A program made the position numbers and the translations under genes. This document shows, piece after piece, positions 43,934-51,171 of a stretch of DNA of 64,000 nucleotides. The notes below the pieces were generated by a model. The model was not told the DNA's origin, ran no database searches, and was given only the letters and a program-made list of their open reading frames with translations. Numbering within the stretch: the first letter of the stretch is position 1; every line of letters starts with the position of its first letter. The stretch comes from Polaribacter sp. BM10 (GTDB taxonomy: Bacteria > Bacteroidota > Bacteroidia > Flavobacteriales > Flavobacteriaceae): contig NZ_CP019704.1 in the NCBI RefSeq assembly GCF_002005425.1, positions 372,001-436,000 on the forward strand, in the 5' to 3' direction.

Positions 43934-44389
43934 TTATTCTTTTTTACTTCTTCCTTTACCATATTTTCTCATTAACTTTCTAGCGAATTCTCTTTCAGAA
44001 ATATGAAGTTTCATTATTTTTCTGTAAGATAAAAACTTAGAAACTTTAGTGTTAAAATCTTCTTTTTCTGAGGCCATTTCGTTTTCTAACTCTAGTCTTA
44101 ATAAAACTAGTTTTTTTGCATCAGATTCTTCTAATTTGCTTAAATCGCCTGCTTCTTTAATTTTTTTCTTGTATTCTATACGTCCTTTATTTCTAAGAAA
44201 ATCTATCTTTTCTTCGTGTTTGTTGTATAAAGGCCAAAATTTTTCTGCCTCGCTAGAAGTAAGCTGTAATTCCTCTGTTAAATAAGCTGTTTTTAAAGCT
44301 TTAATTTTTTTTCTACTTTCTTTAGTATGCTGTGCTATACTGCTAAAAGAAGTAAGTATTATTGTTAAAAGTAAGATGTATTTTTTCAT
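43934..44389 (-). CDS. Periplasmic sensor of the second ECF sigma module
   Basis: A 151-residue exported protein (signal peptide to about residue 19, SSIAQ). Its helical body has an LTSSEAEKFWPLYNKHEEKI segment and a repeat-like C-terminal half (EDFNTKVSKFLSYRKIMKLHISEREFARKL), typical of Spy/CpxP-like proteins annotated as sensors of ECF sigma factors. It is the last gene of the minus-strand operon sigma, single-TM partner, sensor, two bases from the partner gene. It probably senses envelope stress; the signal is unknown. Confidence 0.83.
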   Translation of the reverse strand: MKKYILLLTIILTSFSSIAQHTKESRKKIKALKTAYLTEELQLTSSEAEKFWPLYNKHEEKIDFLRNKGRIEYKKKIKEAGDLSKLEESDAKKLVLLRLELENEMASEKEDFNTKVSKFLSYRKIMKLHISEREFARKLMRKYGKGRSKKE

Positions 44390-44391
44390 TA

Positions 44392-44934
44392 TTAATAGTT
44401 TTCGTTTAATAAAGATGTGTTTTCAGAATCTATAATGTAATCTTCTATATCTGTATTGTTTAGACTTGCAAAAGCAAAGTCATTTTCGTTATTTACTTCA
44501 TTATTAATTAAGGCTGCAAAATCTTCATCAGAAATATCACTTGCATTTTCAATTACCCAGTTTTCTATATCTGCTTCAGCTAAAGTGTCAAAATTTATTT
44601 CATCAGTTTTAAAATTATTATAAAAATTGATGCTTAAAAATAACACAACAGAAGCTGCTGCTGCAATTGGTATAAACCTAATTATTTTATCTTTTAAAGA
44701 GATTATTTTACCTTTTTTAGAAACAATTACTTTGTTTATTATTGAATCTTCTAATGTGTCAAAGTAATTATCTGGTATAGAAAAACCATTTTCTTTCGGA
44801 AATTTTTCTTCTTTAAGAAAGGCAGAGAATTTATCTTCTGCATTCTCAAAATAATTTTCGGGAGCAGACAAACCAGTATTTTTTTTAATTACCGATTTTA
44901 AAAAGTCTTCGCTATGTTTAATTTTGTTTTCCAT
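44392..44934 (-). CDS. Single-TM partner (candidate anti-sigma) of the second ECF module
   Basis: The 180-residue protein has a cytoplasmic N-terminal ~85 residues with a tandem motif: GLSAPENYFENAED (residues 21-34) and GFSIPDNYFDTLED (50-63). One TM follows (about 86-104), then a strongly acidic periplasmic part with two similar elements (ADIENWVIE, TDIEDYIID). The paired YF motifs face the cytoplasm, where they could hold the sigma factor. A dedicated ECF-type promoter lies directly upstream, overlapping the sigma gene's stop codon, in addition to that of the operon. Confidence 0.78.
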   Translation of the reverse strand: MENKIKHSEDFLKSVIKKNTGLSAPENYFENAEDKFSAFLKEEKFPKENGFSIPDNYFDTLEDSIINKVIVSKKGKIISLKDKIIRFIPIAAAASVVLFLSINFYNNFKTDEINFDTLAEADIENWVIENASDISDEDFAALINNEVNNENDFAFASLNNTDIEDYIIDSENTSLLNENY

Positions 44935-44945
44935 AATTACTCTTT

Positions 44946-44975
44946 AGACACAATTATTTACAAAAGGTTTAATCT
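44946..44975 (-). promoter_or_regulatory. Second-module ECF-type promoter, copy before the partner gene
   Basis: On the minus strand, AGATTAAACCTTTTGTA (44959-44975), 8 bp, then TGTCT (44946-44950), 11 bp before the ATG. The 17-bp block is identical to the one at 45549-45565, with the same spacing. The sigma gene's TAA stop lies within the block. Confidence 0.72.
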
Positions 44976-45517
44976 GTTTGATTTTTTATATAGCTTTCTA
45001 TTTTTTTAACTGCATGAAAATAAGAAGATTTAAGAGCTCCTACAGAAGTTTCTAAAATTTCTGACATTTCGTTATACTTAATTTCATCAAAATATTTCAT
45101 GTTAAATACAAGTTGCTGCTTTTGTGGTAGCGTAGCAATTGCTTTTTGAAGTATAATCTGAATTTCATCACCAGAAAAATACACATCACTTTCTAAACTA
45201 GATGCTAATTGTTCGTGCATTTCAGAGATATCTACATTTCTGTCTTTTACACGTTTATTAATAAATGTAATAGATTCGTTTGTGGCAATTCTGTACATCC
45301 AAGAAAACAACTTGCTTTCTTGGTTAAACTTATCGATGTTTTTGTAAACCTTTATAAATGTGTTTTGTAAAACGTCGTCTGCATCATCATGAGAAACTAC
45401 AATTTTACGAATATGCCAATACAAGCGCTCTTTGTAGAGTTTTATTAACTCTCTAAAGGCAGTTTCTCTAGTGGTAACATTTTTAAGTTGTTCTATTAAA
45501 ACAATTTCGTCTTTCAA
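44969..45517 (-). CDS. ECF sigma factor of the second module
   Basis: The 182-residue sigma factor has region 2 (VSHDDADDVLQNTFIKVYKNIDKF and KLFSWMYRIATNESITFINKR) and region 4 (LPQKQQLVFNMKYFDEIKYNEMSEIL, then SVGALKSSYFHAVKKI-like helix). The start is TTG at 45517 (minus). It is preceded by an ECF-type promoter motif that recurs before the partner gene, indicating positive autoregulation. The operon order matches the first ECF module at 28383-29835. Confidence 0.9.
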   Translation of the reverse strand: MKDEIVLIEQLKNVTTRETAFRELIKLYKERLYWHIRKIVVSHDDADDVLQNTFIKVYKNIDKFNQESKLFSWMYRIATNESITFINKRVKDRNVDISEMHEQLASSLESDVYFSGDEIQIILQKAIATLPQKQQLVFNMKYFDEIKYNEMSEILETSVGALKSSYFHAVKKIESYIKNQTD

Positions 45518-45535
45518 TTGGGTTGTTTTTTAGTA

Positions 45536-45565
45536 AGACAAAATTTTATACAAAAGGTTTAATCT
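45536..45565 (-). promoter_or_regulatory. Second-module ECF-type promoter, copy before the sigma gene
   Basis: On the minus strand, AGATTAAACCTTTTGTA (45549-45565), 8 bp, then TGTCT (45536-45540), 18 bp before the TTG start. An AAC-containing -35 with a GTC-type -10 is typical of ECF promoters. Confidence 0.72.
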
Positions 45566-45568
45566 ATA

Positions 45569-47017
45569 TTATTTATCTATTCTAGATCTAGAGTAACCAA
45601 ACAATCTTTTTTGCTTAATTATTTCTGGAATTCCTTCTGGTAACATTTCTTCCCAACCTTTTTTACCATCTAAAATCATTTTTAAAACTGTACGAGAAAA
45701 AATATCTAAAATTTCTTTATCAAAGTCATCAATATCTACAACTTTACCATTGTGCTTAAAGAATTTAAACAATTCTTTCATTCTAGGGTGCACTTTTAAG
45801 TTCTCGCTGGTAATGTATTCTCCTGATGCTTGATCGTGATAAGGATACATGTAAACTTTTAAATCTCTATAGAAAAGTTTACCAAATGCTTCTAAAATTC
45901 CACCACTTAAATTTCTGTAGTACTTTTCATCAAAAATTTGAATTAAGTTTTGAACACCCATAGTTAACCCCATTCTTTCTTTGGTAAATTCACTAAAGTA
46001 TTCTACCAATTTAAAGTATTGCTGAAAACTAGTAATCATTACATTTTGTCCGAGAGAACAAAGTAGTTCTGCTCTGTCTAAAAAGTCTCTTTCGTTGATT
46101 TTACCTTCTGCACTTAAATTACTTAAGGTAATTTCGAAAATAACTTGTGTTTTACTTTCTTCAACTTTATTTTCTTCGAAGAAAAGTTTTTTCGACTTCT
46201 CAAACATATCCATATTTACCTTAGTAACTGGTCTAAAGCTACCTCTTAAGGCCAAAATATTCTTTTTGTATAATACTTGTGCTGGTAATAAGTTGTTTCC
46301 GTCTGGGCCAAACATTACTGCATTTGTCATTCCGTTTTTAAGTAATTGTAAACTCATTAAACGGTTATCAACATACATAAAACGAGGTCCAGAGAAATTA
46401 ATCATATCAATTTCTAATTGATCGTTACTTAAATTATGGTAAAAAGATTTTACCAATTCTTTCGGATTATCATTTAAGTAAAAAGCACCGTAAATTAAGT
46501 TTACACCTAAAATACCTAAAGTTTCTTGTTGTAAACGAGCGTCTGTTTCTTTAAAACGTAAGTGTAAAATAATTTCGTTGTATCCCTCTAAAGGATCTAA
46601 CTGAAAACGGATTCCGACCCAACCATGACCTTTAAATTTCTTTGCAAAATCTATAGTTGTTACGGTATTTGCATAACTAAAAAATAATTTATCAGGATGT
46701 TTAGATCTACTTAATCGATCTTCCATCAAATCGATTTCATGACGTAACATTTTCTTTAAACGAGGTTGAGTAACATAGCGTTTATCTTCTTCGATACCAT
46801 AAATAGCATCAGAAAAATCTTTATCATATGCACTCATTGCCTTTGCAATTGTACCAGAAGCAGCACCAGATCTAAAAAAATTACGCGCTGTTTCTTGTCC
46901 GGCTCCAATTTCGGCAAAAGTACCGTAAATATCAGAGTTTAAGTTAATTCTAAGCGCTTTGCTTTTAGTTGTTGGTACACTACTTATTTCTTGATCTCCT
47001 TTTAAAGAAATTGCCAT
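45569..47017 (-). CDS. Conserved cytoplasmic protein of unknown function
   Basis: A 482-residue soluble protein without signal peptide or TM. It begins MAISLKGDQEISSVPTTKS and has conserved-looking blocks FAEIGAGQETARNFFRSGAASG and TIAKAMSAYDKDFSDAIYG, then HPDKLFFSYANTVTTIDF and GPDGNNLLPAQVLYKKN. I recall near-identical proteins across Bacteroidota. Some carry labels such as TonB-dependent receptor or nucleotide adenylyltransferase, which nothing in the sequence supports. It is monocistronic and divergent from the MBL hydrolase gene, 77 bp apart. Function open. Confidence 0.75.
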   Translation of the reverse strand: MAISLKGDQEISSVPTTKSKALRINLNSDIYGTFAEIGAGQETARNFFRSGAASGTIAKAMSAYDKDFSDAIYGIEEDKRYVTQPRLKKMLRHEIDLMEDRLSRSKHPDKLFFSYANTVTTIDFAKKFKGHGWVGIRFQLDPLEGYNEIILHLRFKETDARLQQETLGILGVNLIYGAFYLNDNPKELVKSFYHNLSNDQLEIDMINFSGPRFMYVDNRLMSLQLLKNGMTNAVMFGPDGNNLLPAQVLYKKNILALRGSFRPVTKVNMDMFEKSKKLFFEENKVEESKTQVIFEITLSNLSAEGKINERDFLDRAELLCSLGQNVMITSFQQYFKLVEYFSEFTKERMGLTMGVQNLIQIFDEKYYRNLSGGILEAFGKLFYRDLKVYMYPYHDQASGEYITSENLKVHPRMKELFKFFKHNGKVVDIDDFDKEILDIFSRTVLKMILDGKKGWEEMLPEGIPEIIKQKRLFGYSRSRIDK

Positions 47018-47081
47018 AAATTCGTTTTTAATTATCGCAACAAATGTACTAAATAAGTGTGTAATCAGTAAATTTTTATCT

Positions 47082-47089
47082 TATTTTTG
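47082..47089 (+). promoter_or_regulatory. Consensus -7 element 5 bp before a start codon (leaderless transcript)
   Basis: TATTTTTG matches TAnnTTTG and is followed after five bases by the ATG at 47095, which predicts a leaderless mRNA for the MBL hydrolase. Confidence 0.55.
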
Positions 47090-47094
47090 TTTCA

Positions 47095-47877
47095 ATGAAA
47101 ACTGATAAAAAACTGTTAAATATTACTTTTTTAGGTACAGGTACATCACAAGGTATACCAATGATAGCAAGTAACGATCCTGTTTGTTTGTCTAAAGATT
47201 TTAAAGATAAGCGCTTACGATCTTCTGTATTAATTTCGTCGGATGATGCGTCTTATGTGATCGATTGTGGTCCAGATTTTAGACAACAAATGCTTAGAGA
47301 GAATGTACAATTGGTAGAAGGTGTTTTATTTACCCACGAACATGCAGATCATACAGCAGGTTTAGATGATTTAAGACCTTATTGTTATAAAATAGGAGAG
47401 ATGCCTATTTATTTAAATGAGAGAACGTTAGAAAGTTTAGAGCAACGTTTTCAATATATATTTTCTAAAGAAAACAGATATCCTGGTGCACCAAGTGTGC
47501 AACCAACTATTGTAGATAATCAAAGTTTTAAATTAGGTAATTTAAACGTAACGCCAATACAGGTTTTACATGGTAATTTGCCTATTTTAGGTTATAAAAT
47601 TCAAAATATTGCTTATTTAACAGATGTAAAAACTATTGAAACCTCAGAAATTGATAAACTAAAAAACTTAGATGTTTTAATAGTAAATGCTTTACGATTA
47701 GAGGCACATCCTACACATTTTAACTTAGAAGAAGCCTTAGGTTTTGTGGCAAAAATTAAGCCTAAAAAAACTTATTTTACGCATATTAGTCACAAATTAG
47801 GTTTTCATGAAGAAGTTTCTAAAAACTTACCGCCAAATGTTTATTTGGCTTATGATGGTTTAAAAATAACAAGTTAG
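47095..47877 (+). CDS. PhnP-like metallo-beta-lactamase-fold hydrolase
   Basis: The 260-residue protein starts with FLGTGTSQGIPMIAS and has the binuclear zinc motif H81-x-H83-x-D85-H86 (THEHADHTAGLDDLRPYCY), then QVLHGNLPILGYKI and a C-terminal KTYFTHISHKLG. The combination with DLRPYC is characteristic of PhnP-type cyclic phosphodiesterases. It probably cleaves a phosphodiester in a small molecule; the exact substrate is not evident. An upstream -7 box five bases from the ATG suggests a leaderless message. Confidence 0.88.
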   Translation: MKTDKKLLNITFLGTGTSQGIPMIASNDPVCLSKDFKDKRLRSSVLISSDDASYVIDCGPDFRQQMLRENVQLVEGVLFTHEHADHTAGLDDLRPYCYKIGEMPIYLNERTLESLEQRFQYIFSKENRYPGAPSVQPTIVDNQSFKLGNLNVTPIQVLHGNLPILGYKIQNIAYLTDVKTIETSEIDKLKNLDVLIVNALRLEAHPTHFNLEEALGFVAKIKPKKTYFTHISHKLGFHEEVSKNLPPNVYLAYDGLKITS

Positions 47878-47901
47878 ATTTTAAATAATTATATTTTAAC
47901 G

Positions 47902-47909
47902 TATATTTG
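47902..47909 (+). promoter_or_regulatory. Consensus -7 element of the GTPase/kinase operon
   Basis: TATATTTG matches TAnnTTTG, 74 bp before the first ATG of the four-gene operon, giving a leader of about 70 nt. Confidence 0.5.
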
Positions 47910-47983
47910 TTATTACAGGTAATAAAAGCAAAAAAAATGCTTCATTTAATAAGCCAAATAAATCAACGCAATTAATAATATAG

Positions 47984-48337
47984 ATGGAAAACAAGTCAGA
48001 GAATAGCAAAGCAACTAAAGCTAATCAAGTAGAAGATAGTAGAATTGCAGCAGTAAGAGACTTAATTTTTGGTGAAAATATTCAGCAATACAATTCTGAG
48101 TTTGAAGATGTTTTTAACAGAATTAAAGCATTACGAGACGAAACTCAAAAAAACTTAGGAGAATCTGTAGCAAATTTAGAAAATAAATTAGCAGACTTAG
48201 AAAGTCTAATGGATCATAAATTTCAAGATTTAAATGAAGATTTAGATAAGAAATTAGCAGATTTAGATGATGAAAAAGCAGATAGAAAAAAATTAGGAAA
48301 AGCTTTAGAAAAAATTGCATTGATGTTGCAAGAATAG
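47984..48337 (+). CDS. Acidic coiled-coil protein, first gene of the GTPase/kinase operon
   Basis: The 117-residue protein has a polar N-terminal tail, then the element SRIAAVRDLIFGENIQQYNS and EFEDVFNRIKAL. A long heptad coiled coil follows (about residues 48-110: NLENKLADLESLMDHKF, DLNEDLDKKLADLDDEK). The N-terminal element resembles the one at the start of the next gene product (NRFELLRELLLEEDRDKFSD, then LSNRILEKEKL). No TM or signal. Its stop directly abuts the next ATG, so the genes are coupled. Possibly a scaffold for the GTPase; no family known to me. Confidence 0.78.
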   Translation: MENKSENSKATKANQVEDSRIAAVRDLIFGENIQQYNSEFEDVFNRIKALRDETQKNLGESVANLENKLADLESLMDHKFQDLNEDLDKKLADLDDEKADRKKLGKALEKIALMLQE

Positions 48338-49144
48338 ATGAAAAAGGAAACTGTAGATAACAAAAAAGACAATCGTTTTGAGTTGCTCAGAGAACTTTTA
48401 TTAGAAGAAGATAGAGATAAGTTTTCTGATCTAAGTAATAGAATTTTAGAGAAAGAAAAATTATCTGAAAAGGTTACGCCTTTAGTAGATGAAAAAATTG
48501 AAGATCTTCGTAAAAATTTTCCAGCTTATTTTGGAAGTACAATTACAGAAACAATAAAAGTACAAATTAGAGACTCGCAAGATGAGGTTGTAGAAGCTCT
48601 ATACCCAATAATGGGTAAACTTATTAAGAAAGCAATTGTTAGTGAAATAACAAAGTTGTCTGACAGTATTAATAAAACCATCACAGAGAAATTCTCGATT
48701 ACAGAAATCTTAAAAAGGTTTTTTAAAGGAAAAAAGAGTGATGCAGAAGATGTACTACAAGAAGTTTTTGAGCCTATAATAGAAGAGGTTTTTATCATAG
48801 AAAAAGACTCTGGCTTATTATCGGGAAATTTTACACGAGGTAATATTGCAGATAAAGATATGGTGTCTGGTATGTTAACAGCCATTAAGTCATTTGCAGA
48901 AGAAGCGTTTTCTAAAGAAAATCAAAATTTAGAAGATATTCGATTCGATAACTTTCAACTTACCATTAAAAACTTCAAAACCATATACATAGCAATTGCA
49001 ACTTCAGGAGTAATTAACAATGAATTTAGAGATAATTTGTCTGATAACGTAAATAATTTAGCTGAAATTATCTTAAGAGATCGCGATTATTTATCAGATG
49101 AAGTTAAACTGAATGTCTTAATAGAAAGACATTTAATAGATTAA
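48338..49144 (+). CDS. Helical protein of the GTPase/kinase operon (OmpA-associated N-domain type)
   Basis: A 268-residue cytoplasmic-looking protein, predominantly helical and strongly charged, without signal or TM. Residues ~12-42 share a motif with the preceding protein (R-x4-R-E-L). The middle has PLVDEKIEDLRKNFPAYFGSTITETIKVQIR and ITEILKRFFKGKKSDAEDVL. I recall homologues labelled cell-envelope biogenesis protein OmpA, and N-terminal regions of larger OmpA proteins that look similar, but no OmpA domain is present here. It lies between the coiled-coil gene (0 bp) and the GTPase gene (5 bp). Function unknown. Confidence 0.75.
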   Translation: MKKETVDNKKDNRFELLRELLLEEDRDKFSDLSNRILEKEKLSEKVTPLVDEKIEDLRKNFPAYFGSTITETIKVQIRDSQDEVVEALYPIMGKLIKKAIVSEITKLSDSINKTITEKFSITEILKRFFKGKKSDAEDVLQEVFEPIIEEVFIIEKDSGLLSGNFTRGNIADKDMVSGMLTAIKSFAEEAFSKENQNLEDIRFDNFQLTIKNFKTIYIAIATSGVINNEFRDNLSDNVNNLAEIILRDRDYLSDEVKLNVLIERHLID

Positions 49145-49149
49145 TAATA

Positions 49150-49635
49150 ATGATAGCTAAAAAAGTTTTATTAGTTGGTAATTTTGGCGTTGGTAAAACA
49201 TCTTTAATTAGAAGATTTGTTTTAAATCAATTCTCAGAAGACTATATAAGCACTATTGGTGTTAGGGTTAGCTCTAAAATTGTATCCTATGAAAATCAAG
49301 AAATTAAACTTTTAATTTGGGACGTTGCAGGAACAAGTGAAGATGAAAAAATACCCAAAGCTTATTTTTTAGGAGCAAAAGCAGCCATGTATGTTTTCGA
49401 TTTAAGCAGAGAAGAAACATATTTAAAATTAGATGAATACGTTGGTAACGTAAAAAAATTATCTGGTTTAAAAGAAATAACCCTTGTGGGTAACAAAAAA
49501 GATTTACTAACAGAAGATGAGTTGTTAACAGTTAAAAATAAAGTTTCTTTAGATATAGATTTAATTACAAGTGCAAAAGAAAATGAAAACGTAGAGAATG
49601 CATTTTTAAAGTTAGCAGCAAATTCATTAAAATAA
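49150..49635 (+). CDS. Ras/Rab-like small GTPase
   Basis: The 161-residue protein has all five G motifs: G10-x4-G-K16-T17 (GNFGVGKTSL), switch I T35, G3 WDVAGT (D58), G4 NKKD (N115-D118) and G5 SAK (141-143). The residue equivalent to Ras Gln61 is Thr62, as in Rap-type GTPases, so intrinsic hydrolysis may be slow and rely on a partner. No C-terminal Cys for lipidation is present. Bacterial Rab/MglA-type GTPases act in polarity and signalling; here it is co-transcribed with a hybrid kinase 7 bp downstream. Confidence 0.92.
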   Translation: MIAKKVLLVGNFGVGKTSLIRRFVLNQFSEDYISTIGVRVSSKIVSYENQEIKLLIWDVAGTSEDEKIPKAYFLGAKAAMYVFDLSREETYLKLDEYVGNVKKLSGLKEITLVGNKKDLLTEDELLTVKNKVSLDIDLITSAKENENVENAFLKLAANSLK

Positions 49636-49642
49636 AATTTAC

Positions 49643-51169
49643 TTGATACCAGCAAAAATAGAAGATGTTTTTATACAAATCACCACCAATATTTCTGGTG
49701 CGATTTTAAATATCGATGCTGGTAAATTTGCTATCTCAGAATTTCGTTTAAATCAAAGTATTTTTGATGTCTGTCCTTTTTTAGAAGGAACATTAGAAGC
49801 TTTAGAAGAAAATACTTCGTTTCTGTTAGAGGGAATGGTTATCAACGCAGATAATCAAGAATTTAATGTTGATTTAGAGTTGTTTAATACAGGTAGGGTT
49901 ATAACAGTTTTAATTCATAACAGAACAAATGTTTATAAATACGTCGATCAATTAAATCAAAATCGAAACGATATTTTCTTTGTGAAAAGAGAACTGGCAG
50001 AAAAAAATATTGAGTTAGATCGATTAAGAAAAATTGCAGATAAAGCAAACGAAGAAAAGTCTCGATTTTTAGCAATGATGAGTCACGAAATCAGAAATCC
50101 TTTAAATGTTATTTTAGGATATTCTGAAATGATTTCTAATGAAAGTTTAAATGATAATGTTAAAGAGTATGCCAATCTTTTATCTTTATCTGGTAAAAAT
50201 CTTAAAGTAATTGTAAACGATATTTTAGATTTATCTAGAATAGAAGCCGGAAAATTAGATTTGGTAAATTCCGAATTAAATGTTCATGAAATTGCTAAAA
50301 ATGCTATTGATAATTATAGATTCCAGAATAAAAACAACAAAATTACTTTAGCTTTAGAGGTTGATGAAAATATACCTAAAGTTTTAATTGGTGACGATGT
50401 TCGAGTAAATCAAATCTTATCTAATTTATTATCAAACGCTTTAAAATTTACTGAAAAAGGAGTTATTTCTTTAAAGTTAAATATAGATTTAGAAGAAGAA
50501 AATAAAGTTCTTTTAAACTTTTTAATTGAAGATTCTGGTAGAGGAATGACGGCAGAACAAGCCTCTAAAATTTTTAATGAATATCAGCAAAATAATAAAG
50601 ATGATAACCGAGTATACGGTGGTGCTGGTCTTGGTTTGTCTATTGTTAAGAAGTTACTTTTGGCAATGAACGGAGAAATCTCTGTGAAAAGTAAACTGAA
50701 TTCTGGTACTTTATTTAAAGTAAAAATTCCTTTTTCAAAACCGCAGCATAATCAGCAATCTCAAAATCAGAATCCAGAGAAATTTACCGACATAAATCTA
50801 GTAGGCAAAAGAATATTAGTAGCAGATGATGATGTGTTAAATCAATCAATTGTTTCTCATATTTTAAAATCTGAAAATGTGGCTTTAACTTTAGTAAAAG
50901 ATGGTTATGAAGCTTTACAATTGTTAAAAAACAACATTTTTGATATCGTTCTTTTAGATATTCATATGCCAAATATTACAGGTGAACAGTTAGTTCAAAT
51001 GTCTAATGAATTTGCAAGTGATAACTCTAAAATTCCTTTTTTAGCATTAACTGCAAACACTACAGAAGAAGATGTTTTTCGATATAAAAGTATTGGTTTT
51101 AAAGATGTAATTGGCAAGCCATATACAGCAAAACAGCTTAAAGAGCAAGTTTATAAAGCTTTAATTTAA
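49643..51169 (+). CDS. Soluble hybrid histidine kinase/response regulator
   Basis: The start is TTG at 49643, 7 bp after the GTPase stop; no ATG fits. The 508-residue product has an N-terminal ~100-residue PAS-like alpha/beta domain. A coiled coil (115-140) and the HisKA phospho-acceptor H148 (FLAMMSHEIRNP) follow. The HATPase domain has N-box NQILSNLLSNALKF, G1 DSGRGM and G2 GGAGLGLSIV. A receiver domain follows with D439 (DIVLLDIHMPN) and the conserved K492. There is no TM, so it senses a cytoplasmic cue, perhaps the GTPase state. It is the last gene of the four-gene operon. Confidence 0.9.
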   Translation: MIPAKIEDVFIQITTNISGAILNIDAGKFAISEFRLNQSIFDVCPFLEGTLEALEENTSFLLEGMVINADNQEFNVDLELFNTGRVITVLIHNRTNVYKYVDQLNQNRNDIFFVKRELAEKNIELDRLRKIADKANEEKSRFLAMMSHEIRNPLNVILGYSEMISNESLNDNVKEYANLLSLSGKNLKVIVNDILDLSRIEAGKLDLVNSELNVHEIAKNAIDNYRFQNKNNKITLALEVDENIPKVLIGDDVRVNQILSNLLSNALKFTEKGVISLKLNIDLEEENKVLLNFLIEDSGRGMTAEQASKIFNEYQQNNKDDNRVYGGAGLGLSIVKKLLLAMNGEISVKSKLNSGTLFKVKIPFSKPQHNQQSQNQNPEKFTDINLVGKRILVADDDVLNQSIVSHILKSENVALTLVKDGYEALQLLKNNIFDIVLLDIHMPNITGEQLVQMSNEFASDNSKIPFLALTANTTEEDVFRYKSIGFKDVIGKPYTAKQLKEQVYKALI

Positions 51170-51171
51170 AT

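Noticed and set aside
45569-47017. Calling the 482-residue protein a TonB-dependent receptor
   Set aside because: It lacks a signal peptide, plug domain and beta-barrel pattern.
47937-47975. 12-codon ORF in the leader of the GTPase operon (MLHLISQINQRN)
   Set aside because: No unusual codon content, no overlap with the downstream start; likely chance.
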